Below are positions 37,681-51,184 of a DNA stretch of 64,000 nucleotides, in pieces (position 1 is the stretch's first letter; the number at the start of each line of letters is the position of its first letter). The notes under the pieces are model-generated. The model had not been told where the DNA came from. It searched no databases and saw nothing but the letters and a program-made list of their open reading frames with translations. Source of the stretch: Typha latifolia (taxonomy: Eukaryota; Streptophyta; Magnoliopsida; Poales; Typhaceae); contig CM034109.1 in NCBI GenBank assembly GCA_019914945.1, forward strand, positions 124,001-188,000. The letters are read 5' to 3'. Both the position numbers and the translations under genes were made by a program.

Positions 37681-38761
37681 GTATGTATGTATACGTGTGT
37701 ATCAAAGCATTTGCAGCAGTAATGGCTTCCTTTCGGCCTTAATGCGTTGCATCATCCTTTCTGTAGCATATCTCGTATTCACCGGCCCTCATCCCTCAAT
37801 AACAATGAGAAAGGGAGACTTTTAGTACGAGGAGATGCAAGTCGTCCGTCTGCCACACAAAAAGAAAAAAGAAAATTCTTGCAAACTAAAGCAGTCCACT
37901 GCATCAGTGGGTTGTTGGTTAGAACTTCTTTGATGGAGATGGAGATGGTAAAAGATTCATGAGTTGCAAATGTGGCATGATACATTTCAAAGGGTGAACT
38001 TGCCAAACATCATTGATTGTTCTCGAGCAATACATTAATTTAACCCTTTTGACCGATCGATGTCCTTTGTTCGCCATTGATTGTTCCAAGGTTCGCATTT
38101 CTATCCTGGTAAAAAGTCTCTCGGCAATTTAATCAAAAGGATCGAATACTATTCAAACATAAAAAATTTCTTATCAGTTAAGCATTTTTTATCAGGTTTC
38201 ATTCTCGCATTTCAATGTTAGAGGTTTCATTTCTCTTTCCAACTTTGTTCCGACTTATATTTCAAAAACCCCCATGCATGCATTGAAAACAATAGACTTT
38301 CTATGATGATTCCCAAGGGCATTTCATCTGAAGGAATTAAGTGATGAGATATCTACGTTAAGCTGACATAGGAGCACACTATCGATACTCTACAAATGAC
38401 CTAATTATGCGTGCTCTATTAGCTAATATTTTAATAACAATCCAAAGTCTTTAATTAGTTTGTGGTAGTTGATGTTGACAAAGATATTGTTATCTTTAGA
38501 TATCGATCCCAGATTACATTCCACTTCCAAACATGAAATTAACACATAATATATGGTCCCTAACTAGCATTCTTCAAGTTCAATATTGCACCTTTGGTGG
38601 CATGAAACATTATAAAGTGGTAAAGCAATTAATGGAGTGGTCTAATTAATTGCTGCTTCATTAGAAAGATCATTGCTACCTTAAGACAATATTATTGTCT
38701 TATAAGTCAGTTGCTGTCTTAGAAAGTGGTGATCTACTGTCATATATCAACACACTCTTTT

Positions 38762-38878
38762 GGCAACAATTATTGGAGGTATATCATACGTACCTAATCT
38801 CTGATTGCTGGCAATGATACCATATGTCATCTCTACTAATTAATGCATGCTTAGATGACCATCATCAATAATTTTGGT
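38762..38878 (+). ncRNA. Candidate miR827-like microRNA locus
   Basis: Positions 38851-38871 start TTAGATGACCATCA and continue TCAA. The first 14 nt, plus CAA after one mismatch, match plant miR827, which begins UUAGAUGACCAUCA and continues ACAA (Arabidopsis) or GCAA (rice). The candidate mature strand would sit on the 3' arm, as in known MIR827 genes. The arm at 38764-38788 can pair with it: CAA and AATTATTG pair with CAATAATT and TTG across one mismatch, then GU pairs, two mismatches, a bulge and TCAT. The match is imperfect. A competing inner stem exists (GTCATCT 38826-38832 with AGATGAC 38853-38859). I saw no PHR1-type GNATATNC box in the roughly 400 bp upstream. Plant miR827 targets NLA or SPX-MFS transporters in phosphate homeostasis; no target gene lies here. 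Confidence 0.35.
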
Positions 38879-40296
38879 AGGTAATGTTGCACATTTCTTT
38901 ATTCCAAACACATCTTCATCAATTGATCTTAATTATTAAGAAGATGAAGACAAAGACAGAAGTTTAGCTCTCATATGGGTAATAGATCTCAATGTGAAAC
39001 CTCTTGCATTCATTCACGGTTCACCTACCAAGTTTCAAACTTAGAAGGAATCCAATTGATGGATCTCAATCCAGGAGCAGGATTTGTTCTAACTTGCACG
39101 GGTTGACTTTGACAATTATTCTAAGTGGAAGGAACCACCACGCGGTCATCCACCTGGCAGTCAACATCCTAGTCAATTTTTTTACATACCTTGCCAATTA
39201 GTTAGCATTCCTTACGTCACAATCACATCGCTTAATTTCTTTATTACAAATCCCAAAGTCATAATCTAGATAAATAGAGGAGTTTAGTTGGTTAGCATTC
39301 CTCTTCCATATGACCCCCAAAAAAAAATTGAAGTCTCACCAACCAACTTATACTCTTATTACTAAAACCTTACACATATAATACACGTAAGCTGCATGGT
39401 AGACACATATACAACTCCTTTTATAATGTTTCACTATAAATTAAAGAGCCTCAAGCCTCCTAGCCCACTGTTTTAAGCTTACCGATTTAAAATAACAAAA
39501 GAATATGATTCATGTAAATATTTTATTTATATCCATATAATCGATAAATTATGCATCAATCAAAATTTTATTCATGTAAAGTGTATATCTAGATTTTATG
39601 TATCGATATGAAAAACAGATGAAAAGAATTGAATAATTAGTAGGGATGAAAATTAGTATATGTTCCAAAGGATTTGGTTGGAAAAAAATTTCACAGAGTT
39701 TTTTTAGTATGTTTTACAAACATTTGAAGAATAGTTTCTAGTATACTTGGAGAAATTATATAAGGACTTTTGACTTAATCTTAATACATCTCTTTTGCAT
39801 CATTTGGCTCTCCACTTTAAAGTTTTGATCACTGCTTTGGAAGAATCCGTAAGGAAAGGCTATCTACTTCACACCCTAAAGTGCTCTGGAAGATGGAAGC
39901 ATTAATCTGGAGGGTCACTAAGGTAAGAAATCAATCAGGTAACATAGGCTCAAGCGAGAAAGAACTTATTGATATTAGTAATTGATTGTACTCTTGATAG
40001 GCTATATTTGGGGATTTTTCTACAATAAAACTCTATGTATTAAGATTTTCATATTTTTGTATTGATATCTTGCTGTAGATTCGTTTCCTAAATATTTAAT
40101 TATTTTTTAATTTAGAATAACAATTCTTTATGATATATATATTTAATTTGTTTTATTTATAATAATGAATTCTAGTGTGCATATGTAAATTATGTGAACC
40201 CTATGATAATAAAATATATATTAATTATATAAAATATATGCACTCAATTTTATATACTAAATTAAAAAAAAACCTAAATGTATTAAATTACAAAAG

Positions 40297-40335
<39 letters not shown>

Positions 40336-40864
40336 GTCAATTAAGAATGACATGATTCCATGCATTTCTTTAATTATCATGGTTAACTTCTTCTGATTAG
40401 AGACAAAAAGCAATGGATATATATATATTTATTGACTGCCATTAATTTGGTGGGGTTGATAAGTTTAGGATAAAGATGAGGTAACGAAGGCGAACATATT
40501 GTGAAAGTAGAGTAGCTAGCAAAGGAGTGGACTCGTTCTTTTAGGAGAAGGACGTACGTGTGGGCATGACATCAATTTTCTTTTGCGTTGTTAGTTGTGG
40601 ATTGGATAATATCCAGGCAGAGTTATAGATAAGAAGCCAGAACTTGAAGAGGATGTAGAAAAGAGAATATGAATTCGACGCCCACGCCCATGGTATTAAT
40701 ATTATTCATTTAATTGGATCTCCGTGAGCTAAAAACAGGAGGCCATTAATGTTATCATCGTTCGATCGTTTTCCAACTATACGTGTGTGATAATTACGTA
40801 TATGATATTAATTTACATCAACTTTGCTAATCAAATTAATCTTACGTTCCTTGTACATACCTAA

Positions 40865-40869
<5 letters not shown>

Positions 40870-40904
<35 letters not shown>
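40870..40904. repeat. (TA)n microsatellite
   Basis: A pure AT dinucleotide run of about 17 units. Confidence 0.85.
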
Positions 40905-40905
<1 letters not shown>

Positions 40906-43900
40906 CTACCTAATTATTATGTATGATGCCCTTTCAAGAGATCGAAAGAGAGATTCCAATTTCCATACCATTTGAATTTCGCACGCCACCTTCAACTGAG
41001 GTAGATTAGATTTGTGATGGATGACATCGGTGCTATCCTGACTTATTAAATATAAATTTTATTTTTTAACTCTTAAGGTAGCAAATGCTATTTTATTACT
41101 GCCCTTAGGTTGTCAGCCTTAGTTTTTACTAGGATTTGATTTAGTTACTTTCATTCTCTCTTTCTAGAAGTGGTTTTTTCTCAGACATCATAGGCAATCT
41201 CCTCCTCTCCGCTCCCTTTTTCCCTCTTTTTTTTTTTTTTTGACTACTTTCCTTGTTCTACTTTCTATCTTCTCTACTTTTTTTTGTTGTGAGAACTTTC
41301 TTTCTTTTCTCGTTGTTATCCTCACTTTTCCCCTTTCCTCCTCTACTCCCTCCTTAGTATTACACATTCTCCTATCTTTTTTGCTCCATTGACTCCCATC
41401 TGCCCTCCTAGGGTCTCTATTCTCATCGTCCTCATCTTCCTTACCTCCGGTCGATGAGACACCATCTTCGCCGTCGCTCTTTTGCCTTCACGCTGCTACT
41501 GGCTATGCCGCCCCATTCATCTTGCCTCAATTGTTGTCGTTCTGCTTTCATTGCTGCTGCCATTATTATAGCAGTCTCTATCGAATATTGTTTACTATAG
41601 ATTATTTTTTAATGATGCATTTCATGCACTACCCTAATTTTTAAGGACCATAACAAAGCCATTGGAAGCCTAGTGTTGTGGCATGCTTATATTTACTTTT
41701 ACTTATCTTCACCCTCTAGTCTTATAATATATTGTGTTGTTAGATCTTCACCAAGTTGTGAGTCTTGTTTAACTTACCTCACATTAATACATTATTTTTC
41801 TATATGTTAGGTCTGTAATCTTCTAGTTGAAATCTTGCCAAATACGCTTTTTTTCAAAAATAACTAAATAAATTAGCAAATGCTTATCATCTATAATTCA
41901 AGGAGTACATTTAAATGATTTCCTTATGATCTTAATTATATTTAAATTTAGCTTTAGTTTTCATCTCTTTGGAGGAAAGTGTTTTAAATATTTAATAGAG
42001 ATAATTTCACTTAAACTATCAGACTCATTTTCAATACACTGTCTAAACTTTAAAGTGTATATGAAAATGGACAATGATTTGAAAATGATCTTAAGTGTAT
42101 AGAATTATCCCATATTCAATATATATATATATATATATGTCCACTCTCCAATATGTTTTCAATATTTACATTGCCCAAATGTCATGCTCACGTACATCCA
42201 CCAATATCATATATATATATATATATATACTCGCTAATAGGCTCCTAGGGAATTGTTCTAACTATTAAGCGGCCAATCATTTATGAAGTAATAACTTCCT
42301 TAATTTAAAATTTTATAAACTTATGTGAAGAATAAAGTTAGATGTTCTTTATTCTTTGTTATAGATTATTTACACTAGAAAAAGTTACATGTCAACTGAT
42401 TTTCAATTAAGCGGTTAATATTTCATCAATTAGGGGTTGCCAAGTATCCAAATGCATGTAATTCCTATAACCGGAGCTGCAGATGATCGGGTGGGCAGTG
42501 AGTACAAAATTTGTTAGACTTTATTAACACGGAGGTCATAGTATTAACTCTAACTCTAAATAATTTTTTTCTAAAAAAGCAACTCTCAACAATGTGATAA
42601 TTTAGAACAATATCTCAGCAACAGTATTTAGTTCGGAAACGTAAATAATTTAAAGTCTAAACTAAGATTTAGTATTCAAATTGTTGGACTTCTTAAAACA
42701 AACAAAAAAAAATCGCTCGACTTCTCAAAACAAGGTAGGCGTTTGGTCCTTGGTCGTGCAAAAACCTGGTTCGGGTTTAGATTAATTATATTCCTATCAT
42801 TTGACTTTGAGGCTAATAGTCTTTGACTTTCGGTTAATTGTGAGTTCTCAGTTATTTTATTAATAGAAGCTTCGCAACTGGATTCTACTTTATTTTTCCA
42901 CATTGCCTAATTCCAAAAGATTTAAACTAGTTCTTCACCTACCTTTTGATTTCTGTCTCTTTTACTCTCATTCCCAAAATATTTTTCTCTGATTTAATTT
43001 TCTGAACGTAAAATATTGATGGCTCACTTACTTAGGGCGTACTAGAACTTGGACTTTCGATTATTGATAGCTCACAAGGAAAACTCCTAATCTGGATTAA
43101 TTAGCATGCAAAATTATAATATTATATTGAAAATAATAATATAAAAGATGATTGAGAGCACATATGTATTTCTCTATGCGTTATGCAAACTTTCTTCCAC
43201 CTTAATTTGCATAGAAACTTGGAAAACAAGGAATGAAAATATTGAACGGTATGGTTGACATCTTGCTAGAAGTCATTGTCTGAAACTAGAAATGTGTGGA
43301 TTTGGTATTCCTCTGTGCCGGATGTAGCTCTGCTCTCTTCTCCTCAATCTTAGATAATTTTTTCTTACTTTCATTGTCAACGAGTTTTTTCTCTCCCCTT
43401 CCCTAACCATTCGGGCTAGGGGTGTCGTGAAACCTTCCTTTGCTTATTTTTCGCCCCCTCTCCCTACTCTTTTCCTTCTAAACTTCTCTCTCTTCTCTTT
43501 CTTTTTTCCCCTCATTATCAGCTCATTTGTCTCGCTCTTGTCATCGCCATCCTCTTTCTCATCATCATTGTTTCACCCCTTGTTGTTATTGTTCTTATTT
43601 TCAACATCACTGAACTCTTCTTGTTAGATAGCTGCAACTCCTTTATCGTTATCGTTTGTCTTCTATCTCATCATTGTCGCTCCTCCCTAGCTGTTATCGT
43701 CTCCCAGCCGTTGTTGTTTGTTGCCTCCCTTCTTGTTATTGTCCGCCCTTTAAGAATTTTTCCAACTAGTCGCCTCGTCATTGTCTATGAATGCTCCCTC
43801 ATCATCGTTGAGTGTAGCTATCCCTCTCTTGGCAGCAACAATTGATGGTGTGAGATCTTTTATTTTTGGCTCATCGATTAGTCTATCCTTTTTATTCTTT

Positions 43901-44852
43901 TATATATTAGTATATTGTCGTTTTGTTGATTGGAGATTATTTTTTAATCTTTATAGATCAAAGAGTTGTGTACCTATAATTATTAAATCACGATGGAGCC
44001 ATAAGCTAATCTTAAGTTATTTATGTCTCTGTATCTACAAGAGCTAACGATTTGTCCATACTGTATTTTGCTAGCATCTTAGAGCTTGATATCTTATTTT
44101 TCTATGTCATAATATTTACTCTTGTAATAAGTAAAGAGCTTGCGTTGACGAGCCGTCGCTCTATCTCCCCCCTCTTTGCATCAATGGAATCGATCCCTAA
44201 AACACTTTTACTCATAAAAAGAAAAAAAAATATAGAAGAAAAGAAAATGCCGTTATATATAATGCCTTACGTGGGTAATGGATGAAATTAAAACTTTTTA
44301 CACGGTCTTGGATGTCTCCATAGAAAGCTTACGTGGGAACTAGATGTGCTTTTTCCGTCTAGAACGAATGGAGACACTTGACTGTCATCAAAATCAAATA
44401 GTACAGTAAATAATTAGCCTTCCCCACGAGAATCACGCATGTTTTATGTTTATTGAAAAAATTAAGGGTGATTTTGCATAAATAAGTAAGCAAACGCACT
44501 ACTACTAGCTAGTTGGTGTATACTTTATCGTTACCATTACCATTTTACTTGTGGGTGCCGGTTACCGCCGAGCCGAGCCGATCCTTTTATCTCATCTCAT
44601 CTCATCTCATCCGGGTCAGGAAGTAGGAACACACTCACGGCTGGCTGGTTCACACCCACTCCAATTTTTTTTTTTCCTTCTCGATCTCTCGGTCAAAGTT
44701 GTTGTCCATCTCATTTCATCTGCTCTCCACCCAGAAACCCCCTCGTCCTCCTCTACGGCACCTACTCCCCTCCCTTTCCTCCTCTCTTCTTTGGCTTTTT
44801 ATCACCACAAAGAACGAACACTAGTCCCTAATAACTACTTAATTCCCCCGCC

Positions 44853-44860
44853 TATATAAA
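44853..44860 (+). promoter_or_regulatory. TATA box of the RBOH gene
   Basis: TATATAAA lies about 140 bp upstream of the RBOH start codon, after a CCCCCGCC stretch. The predicted transcription start is near 44885. A purine-rich (GAGA) leader follows at about 44930-44975. Confidence 0.6.
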
Positions 44861-44991
44861 TATAAGACACCATAACCAACGACCTCATTGTCCAAATTCA
44901 ATACACACGAATCGCGAACCAAGAGATAAGAGGAGAGAGAGAAATAAAGTAGAGAACGAGAGAGAGAGAGAGGAGACATAGTTGGCGAGAG

Positions 44992-45805
44992 ATGAAGGCT
45001 GAGAGTATCGAGCAAGCCGATATCGCGGAAGTGGAAAGCTCCGACGGTGATCGCATCCCCAACAGCGGGCCCCTTGCGAAGCGCGGCGGGCGGAAGAGCG
45101 CCCGGTTCAACATGTCCTCCGCTAGCGCGTCGCCGTCCGCGGCGGCGACGGACGACGACGAGGCCTACGTGGAGATCACCCTAGACGTGCGCGATGACTC
45201 CGTTGCTGTCCACAGCGTGAAGCCCGGGGGAGAGGAGGACCCCGAGGTGCTCCTCCTCGCCCGGACGCTGGAGAAACGATCGGCGTCGCTTCTCCGCAGC
45301 GCGTCGACACGGATCCGGCAGGTCTCGCAGGAGCTCCGCCGCCTCGCCTCCTTCTCCAAGCGTTCCGGCCTGATTGATCGGTCAAAGTCGGGGGCCGCGC
45401 ACGCCCTCAAGGGACTCAAGTTCATCAGCAAGACCGACGGCGCCGCCGGGTGGCCGGCGGTCGAGAAGCGGTTCGACGAGCTCGCTGTCGATGGGGCTCT
45501 CAATCGCTCCCGATTCGCCCAGTGCATAGGTGAGTGATCGCCGACGCCGATCTTAAATTGTGGTATCTAATTAATTTCTCGAAATTGAATGAGCGAGTGT
45601 GTTGAGATTTTTGTCTAATTTTGTGCGAAATTTGGGCAGGGATGAAGGGATCGAACGAGTTCGCAGGCGAGCTGTTTGATGCGTTGGCAAGGAGGAGAAA
45701 TATAACCTCCGACTCAATCACCAAGGAGGAGCTGAGGGAGTTCTGGGATCAGATATCTGATCAGAGCTTTGATTGCAGGCTTCAGACCTTCTTCGACATG
45801 TAAAA

Positions 45806-45863
<58 letters not shown>

Positions 45864-48800
45864 GATTACTGAGTTGCTGATAATTATAGTAATCATACAG
45901 GGTGGACAAGAACGCTGATGGGAGAGTAACCGAAGAAGAGGTGAAAGAGGTATAATAATTAATTCGCACTAATTTTGCAAATGTTTGCTTCACGAGCTCG
46001 TCAATTTTAAGTTGACTAACACGATTTAATGTTTAATTAACGAACCCAGATTATCTCCATGAGCGCCTCTGCCAACAAGCTGTCCAATATCCAGGAGCAA
46101 GCAGAAGAGTACGCCCGCCTCATCATGGAAGAATTAGACCCCAATGGCCTCGGCTACATCGAGGTAAATTAATTTATAATACCATCAATTTTCTCAATTC
46201 TTACCTGCAATTTTGGTAATATAAATCTTTGGCTTACATCCGAATTGTTTCAGATATACAACTTGGAGATGCTTCTGATTCAAGCTCCGAACCAGTCGGC
46301 TCGAATCGGGACGACGAACAGCAGGAACCTGAGCCAGATGCTGAGCCAGAACCTACGGCCAACCTTGGAGCCCAACCCGATCAAACGGTGGTACCAACAA
46401 GCCAAGTACTTCTTGGAGGACCACTGGAAGAGGGTGTGGGTGATGGCCTTATGGCTCAGCATCTGCGCCGCCCTCTTCACCTTCAAGTTCATCCAGTACA
46501 GGAGGCGCGCAGTGTACCACGTCATGGGCTACTGCGTCTGCGTCGCCAAGGGCGGCGCCGAGACCCTCAAGTTCAACATGGCCCTCATCCTCTTACCCGT
46601 CTGTCGTAACACCATCACCTGGATCCGAAACAAGACCAAGCTCGGTCACTTGGTTCCCTTCGACGACAATCTCAACTTCCACAAGGTTGGTAGTACTCCA
46701 ATTATTATTTGACCAATTCTCTCAATAAATATGCCCAGTTTCCTTTAGTTTAATTATCCAACAGATATCAATAATTTAATGTCATAATTCAGCAAAGGTC
46801 AGTAGTGGTTACCGTTAGTATTAAACGAAATTGTGGTTGGTGTAGGTGATTGCGGTAGGCATTGCCATCGGAGTTGGGCTGCATGCTATCTCTCACTTGA
46901 CCTGCGACTTTCCACGACTTTTGCACGCGAGCGACCAAGCCTACGTGCCTATGGAGCCTTTCTTTGGGCACACCCGACCCAACAACTACTGGTGGTTCGT
47001 CAAAGGCACGGAGGGTTGGACCGGGGTCGTTATGGTGGTCCTCATGGCCATAGCGTTCACATTAGCCACCCCTTGGTTCAGGAGAGGCCGGCTCAATCTT
47101 CCCAAACCCCTAAATCGCCTCACTGGGTTCAACGCCTTCTGGTACTCTCACCACCTCTTCGTCATCGTCTACATCCTCCTCGTCATCCACGGCAACTTCC
47201 TCTATCTCACCCATACGTGGTACAAGAAATCGGTACGTATGCCAACTACATACAATTTGATTTTATCATTTAATAAATAAATAAGTATGCTTAATTAAAA
47301 AAGTACTAACTAATTAGTCTTTTTTTTTTTTGTTGCCAGACTTGGATGTATCTAGCTATTCCGGTGATCCTATACGCGAGTGAACGGCTGCTGAGGGCTT
47401 TGAGGTCGACCGTGCGGCCGGTTAAGATATTAAAGGTCGCCGTCTATCCTGGAAACGTGTTATCCCTCCACGTTTCAAAGCCGCAGGGATTCAAGTACCG
47501 AAGTGGCCAATACATCTTTGTCAACTGCGCTGCCGTTTCTCCCTTCCAGTGGTAATTAAGCTTAATGAATTACTAACAAAGTTTCGTAACTAGATATTTT
47601 TTTTTTCAATGGACGTCGAGCTTATCTTAAGTACAAATGGCTGTTTCCTTTATGTTTCGACAAATTGCAGGCATCCTTTCTCCATCACATCGGCTCCACA
47701 GGACGACTACGTAAGCGTTCACATCCGCACTGTGGGCGACTGGACCCGACAGCTCAAATTAGTCTTCTCCAAGGTAGTAAATTAACTAGTCTTCTATTCT
47801 TGAATGATTACTTAGCACATAGTTCGTTAGTCTAATCTTCCCTGACAAACAAATATAATTCCGGATTTTGTTGTGATTAGGTGTGCCAGCCTTCAACCGC
47901 GGGAAAGAGCGGGCTTCTGCGAGCCGATTATGATCAGGAAGAGAACAGTTCGAGCCCAAGGTAAGTTGGCGAATACATACATATCTATTTCTGCCCATCT
48001 ATCTCTCTACTATTAGCTGTCGGATATTCTTTACGAGAAGATCTCTATCATTTGTGATGGGTAGTTTGAGAATTCAACAAAAAAATTTCACTTTCCAATT
48101 CCTAAATTGCCCTTATTGCTGTCAGAGAAAGCCCGTGTTGTGTTTCGAAACCGATTCCAAGCGAGGGGGAGGGGATACGGGCGCATATGTCAAACATGAT
48201 GGCCACCTCTCTGACAAAATAATTAGATCCAGACGAAATTGCCCCATTCTTTTGTTTTCTTACAATTCAATGCGATCCATCGCTCTATATTCTCCTTTCC
48301 AGATTAAACCATTTCTTTACTTCAATCCAACCCCCTTGATAAAAGTTCTTTTGTTTGGACATGAACTCCTCTTTCCCTGTGATTTGCACTCTATTCGATG
48401 GTACTCGATCATCTTAACTAGAAGATATGTCCGTATTGTTATCCACAATCGACTATTTTATTCTTTTAAGTAGAAAATTAGTTAGTTAATTAACTAGGCA
48501 ACCGTATTAATTTTCATCATATAACTTGGACACAATTCTCGTGTGATGCAGCTTCCCACGTGTCCTAATCGATGGGCCCTACGGCGCCCCAGCGCAGGAC
48601 TACAAGAAATACGACGTGGTCCTCCTCGTCGGTCTCGGCATCGGAGCCACCCCATTCATCTCCATCCTCAAGGATATCATGAACAACATCAAGCAGCTCG
48701 AAACCCAAGACGACATCGAGTCCGAACCCAACGCCGGTAATGCTAGCAGCAGCAAGAGTAGCTCGTCGTTCAGGACTCGACGTGCCTACTTCTACTGGAT

Positions 48801-49844
48801 GACACGTGAGCAGGGCAACTTCGAGTGGTTCCGTGGGGTGATGAACGAGGTGGCGGAGACGGATAAGAAGGGCGTGATCGAGCTCCACAATTACTGCACC
48901 AGCGTCTACGAGGAAGGCGACGCTCGATCCGCACTAATTGCCATGCTGCAATCTCTCAACCACGCCAAGCACGGGGTCGACGTGGTCTCCGGCACGCGGG
49001 TCAAGACCCACTTCGCCCGACCGAATTGGCGCAACGTCTTCAAGCGCATCGCCCTCAACCACCGCGACCAACGTATCGGTACGTATACGCATTCATACTT
49101 CATCTCACCTACTCTGCTTCAAAATAATATTTTCTAAAATTAATTTTATTATGAGACCTCATATAACCAAAAGGGTGATTTGGGTCTAAGCTTAGAATTA
49201 ATCTACAAAAGGAGCATTAATTGAGTGTAGAAAAATATCTCTAGATTCGTTTAATTGGTAGCCACTATATCGACATCATTGCCATTTAGCATATCACTAT
49301 CTTTGAATTTTGACTAGTTACGTGTTTCAAAAAAGAATATGTCTACTATAAATTATCGCTTTACACAGTTGTAACGCTGGCAAAGTTCTGTGGTTCTATT
49401 TAAATAATAGTTGGCATCGACCAGAATGACGTGCTTTATCTTCTAACCAAATTAGACGTGAAGAAATGGTGTCCAACCCTTGTGACTGTTTAACTATCCT
49501 TTTGTTTTTGGGAGATAACCGACTTTCAATCATGAAAATAATATCACAATAATATGCTGCACTATAGTTTAAGAGTTGATAGATACAACCCATTTGCCTA
49601 ATACATTACGCAGTAGACTTGGAAATATTGCATCTAGTCATCAACTACTATATATACATATATATATATATATATCGTCATTAATATTTTGGAACGTTAT
49701 CTTTAATTAACCCCTACATTTGTCCTGACTGCAGGCGTATTCTACTGTGGAGCTCCGCATCCGACAAAGGAGCTGCGCCAACTTTCCCTTGATTTCTCGA
49801 GGAAGACATCCACCAAGTTCGAATTCCACAAGGAGAATTTCTAA
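44992..49844 (+). CDS. RBOH: Respiratory burst oxidase homologue (plant NADPH oxidase)
   Basis: Eleven exons join in phase: 44992-45529, 45640-45799, 45901-45949, 46050-46163, 46254-46685, 46846-47232, 47340-47551, 47671-47773, 47881-47960, 48552-49078 and 49735-49844, giving 903 aa, the usual RBOH length. The N-terminal cytosolic region has Arg/Ser-rich sites (RSAS near 105) and two EF-hands (loop 1 [12 protein letters not shown] at 235-246; loop 2 from DPNGLGYIE at 279). The membrane core carries the expected haem His pairs 444/458 and 533/546. HPFSITSAP binds FAD. GPYGAP and [11 protein letters not shown] bind NADPH, and the protein ends FEFHKENF. It moves electrons from cytosolic NADPH to apoplastic O2 to make superoxide in immunity, ABA and growth signalling, gated by Ca2+ and phosphorylation. 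Exon 1 is very GC-rich. The subtype (B, D, F and so on) is not assigned. Confidence 0.96.
45808..45860. repeat. (CT)n microsatellite filling RBOH intron 2
   Basis: An almost pure CT run begins about 8 nt after the donor and takes up half of the 101-nt intron (45800-45900). Confidence 0.85.
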
Positions 49845-50343
49845 CTCCAAAGCCAATTTACATCGCCAATAGCGTATCTCCCCTTCACTTTGTACATCTA
49901 TCACCTTCCCCTAGTTGATCTTAAGGTAATTAATTGGTGTGTGATGCCATAGAAATATAGTTACCAAATCATCAATATTGCTTACGAGCAACTTGAGCCA
50001 ACTACCCTAGAAGACTTCCTTGTCTTGAATGTCCAGAACAAACGCGTTCATTTGGTCAAGACAAAGAACTTTTGATCATTCAAGGGGTGGTTAAGAGAAA
50101 TAGTAGTACTACTAGTCCATCACTACCTCAAAAATCAAAGGCTAACATAGGATTTTGGAGTATGTCATTAGCCACGCCAGGATAAGTGTTTTCTTATATG
50201 TTTCTTTGATTTTTTTTGTCCTTATTTTTTCTAAACTATTAGTGATGGTGATTCGTGTGTGAGATAGAAATAGAGATAGAAGTATACTGTATCTCCTCCA
50301 TTATGAATAAATGTACACGGCTGCAAGGCTGACTAGACTTCCC

Positions 50344-50497
50344 CTATGTAATAATGATGTATATGCGTGGTATAGTTTCTCTACATAGATATGTTAGTAG
50401 ACAAGTGCTAAATATTTTATCTATGCCATAATGATGTACATGCATGGTATAGTTTCTCTACATAGATATGTTAGTGGACAAATGCTAATTATTTTAA
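50344..50497 (+). repeat. Tandem duplication, two approx. 77-bp copies
   Basis: Copy 1 spans 50344-50420 and copy 2 spans 50421-50497. Both contain TGGTATAGTTTCTCTACATA and GATATGTTAGT.GACAA.TGCTAA, with only a few substitutions. Confidence 0.85.
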
Positions 50498-51138
50498 TTC
50501 TCATAATACCGAACTCAAAATGCAGAGAATTTACACAAAAGAAAATTATAAGAAAAGTTCAGAGAAGGGCATGACTCCAAGTTTGATTAGTAGTCGCATG
50601 GTACTATAGTAATAAGCAATATATACCAACTTGTTCATGCAGTTATGCTTTTATATTTCGTACTAGTCATATTGTTGATGTCTACGATCCCCAAATGACA
50701 AAGATAAAGAGTGTAACGTATAGATGATGGATGTTTGCTAGATTATATTTTCCTTCTCTAGTAAATCCTAGTCATTAATCTATAACATTTTGAAAGATAC
50801 TTTTAAAAAGACACAAAGGCATCATCCTGCAAAGAAATTAAGCATCACAGATGTATACTATTCACTATGTAATCAGAAAGACAAAGTGCGTACTACCCAC
50901 TATGTAATCGGAAAAGGAGAAGTCTCCATTGAGAATTGATAGGATTTGGTGTGAAGACATAGATTAACGGCTATAATTGAATATTTAATACGCTGTCCTA
51001 ATCGCTTGTGAATCTAGAAAGCGTTTCTGTTAGCATATGACGTATCAGCCCTGCAGCAGGGAAGAAAAGGATAGTGGACCTAACAATGTCACCTAAATAT
51101 CAACCCAACTTACAAACCAATCAATCACCATTAGAACA

Positions 51139-51139
<1 letters not shown>

Positions 51140-51183
<44 letters not shown>
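51140..51183. repeat. (AAT)n microsatellite
   Basis: About 14 AAT units. Confidence 0.9.

Positions 51184-51184
<1 letters not shown>

Larger units (their letters stand above)
36151..44852. other. Gene-poor intergenic region
   Basis: About 8.7 kb without an intact protein gene. It holds (AC)n-(AT)n compound microsatellites at about 37641-37680 and 40300-40335, (TA)n at about 40870-40904 and a T/C-rich low-complexity belt at 43380-43860. Two segments (36.66-36.95 kb and 42.5-42.67 kb) share phrases such as TTAACTCTAACTC and TTAGTTCGGA and may be remnants of one repeat family. A miR827-like candidate lies near 38.85 kb. Confidence 0.55.

Noticed and set aside
43427..44285. Series of Ser/Leu/Phe-rich frames
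   Set aside because: They follow a T/C-rich low-complexity belt; no conserved protein feature.
48054..48473. 139-codon frame inside RBOH intron 9
   Set aside because: Lies between two exons that join in phase. It has no recognisable domain and would disrupt RBOH if retained.
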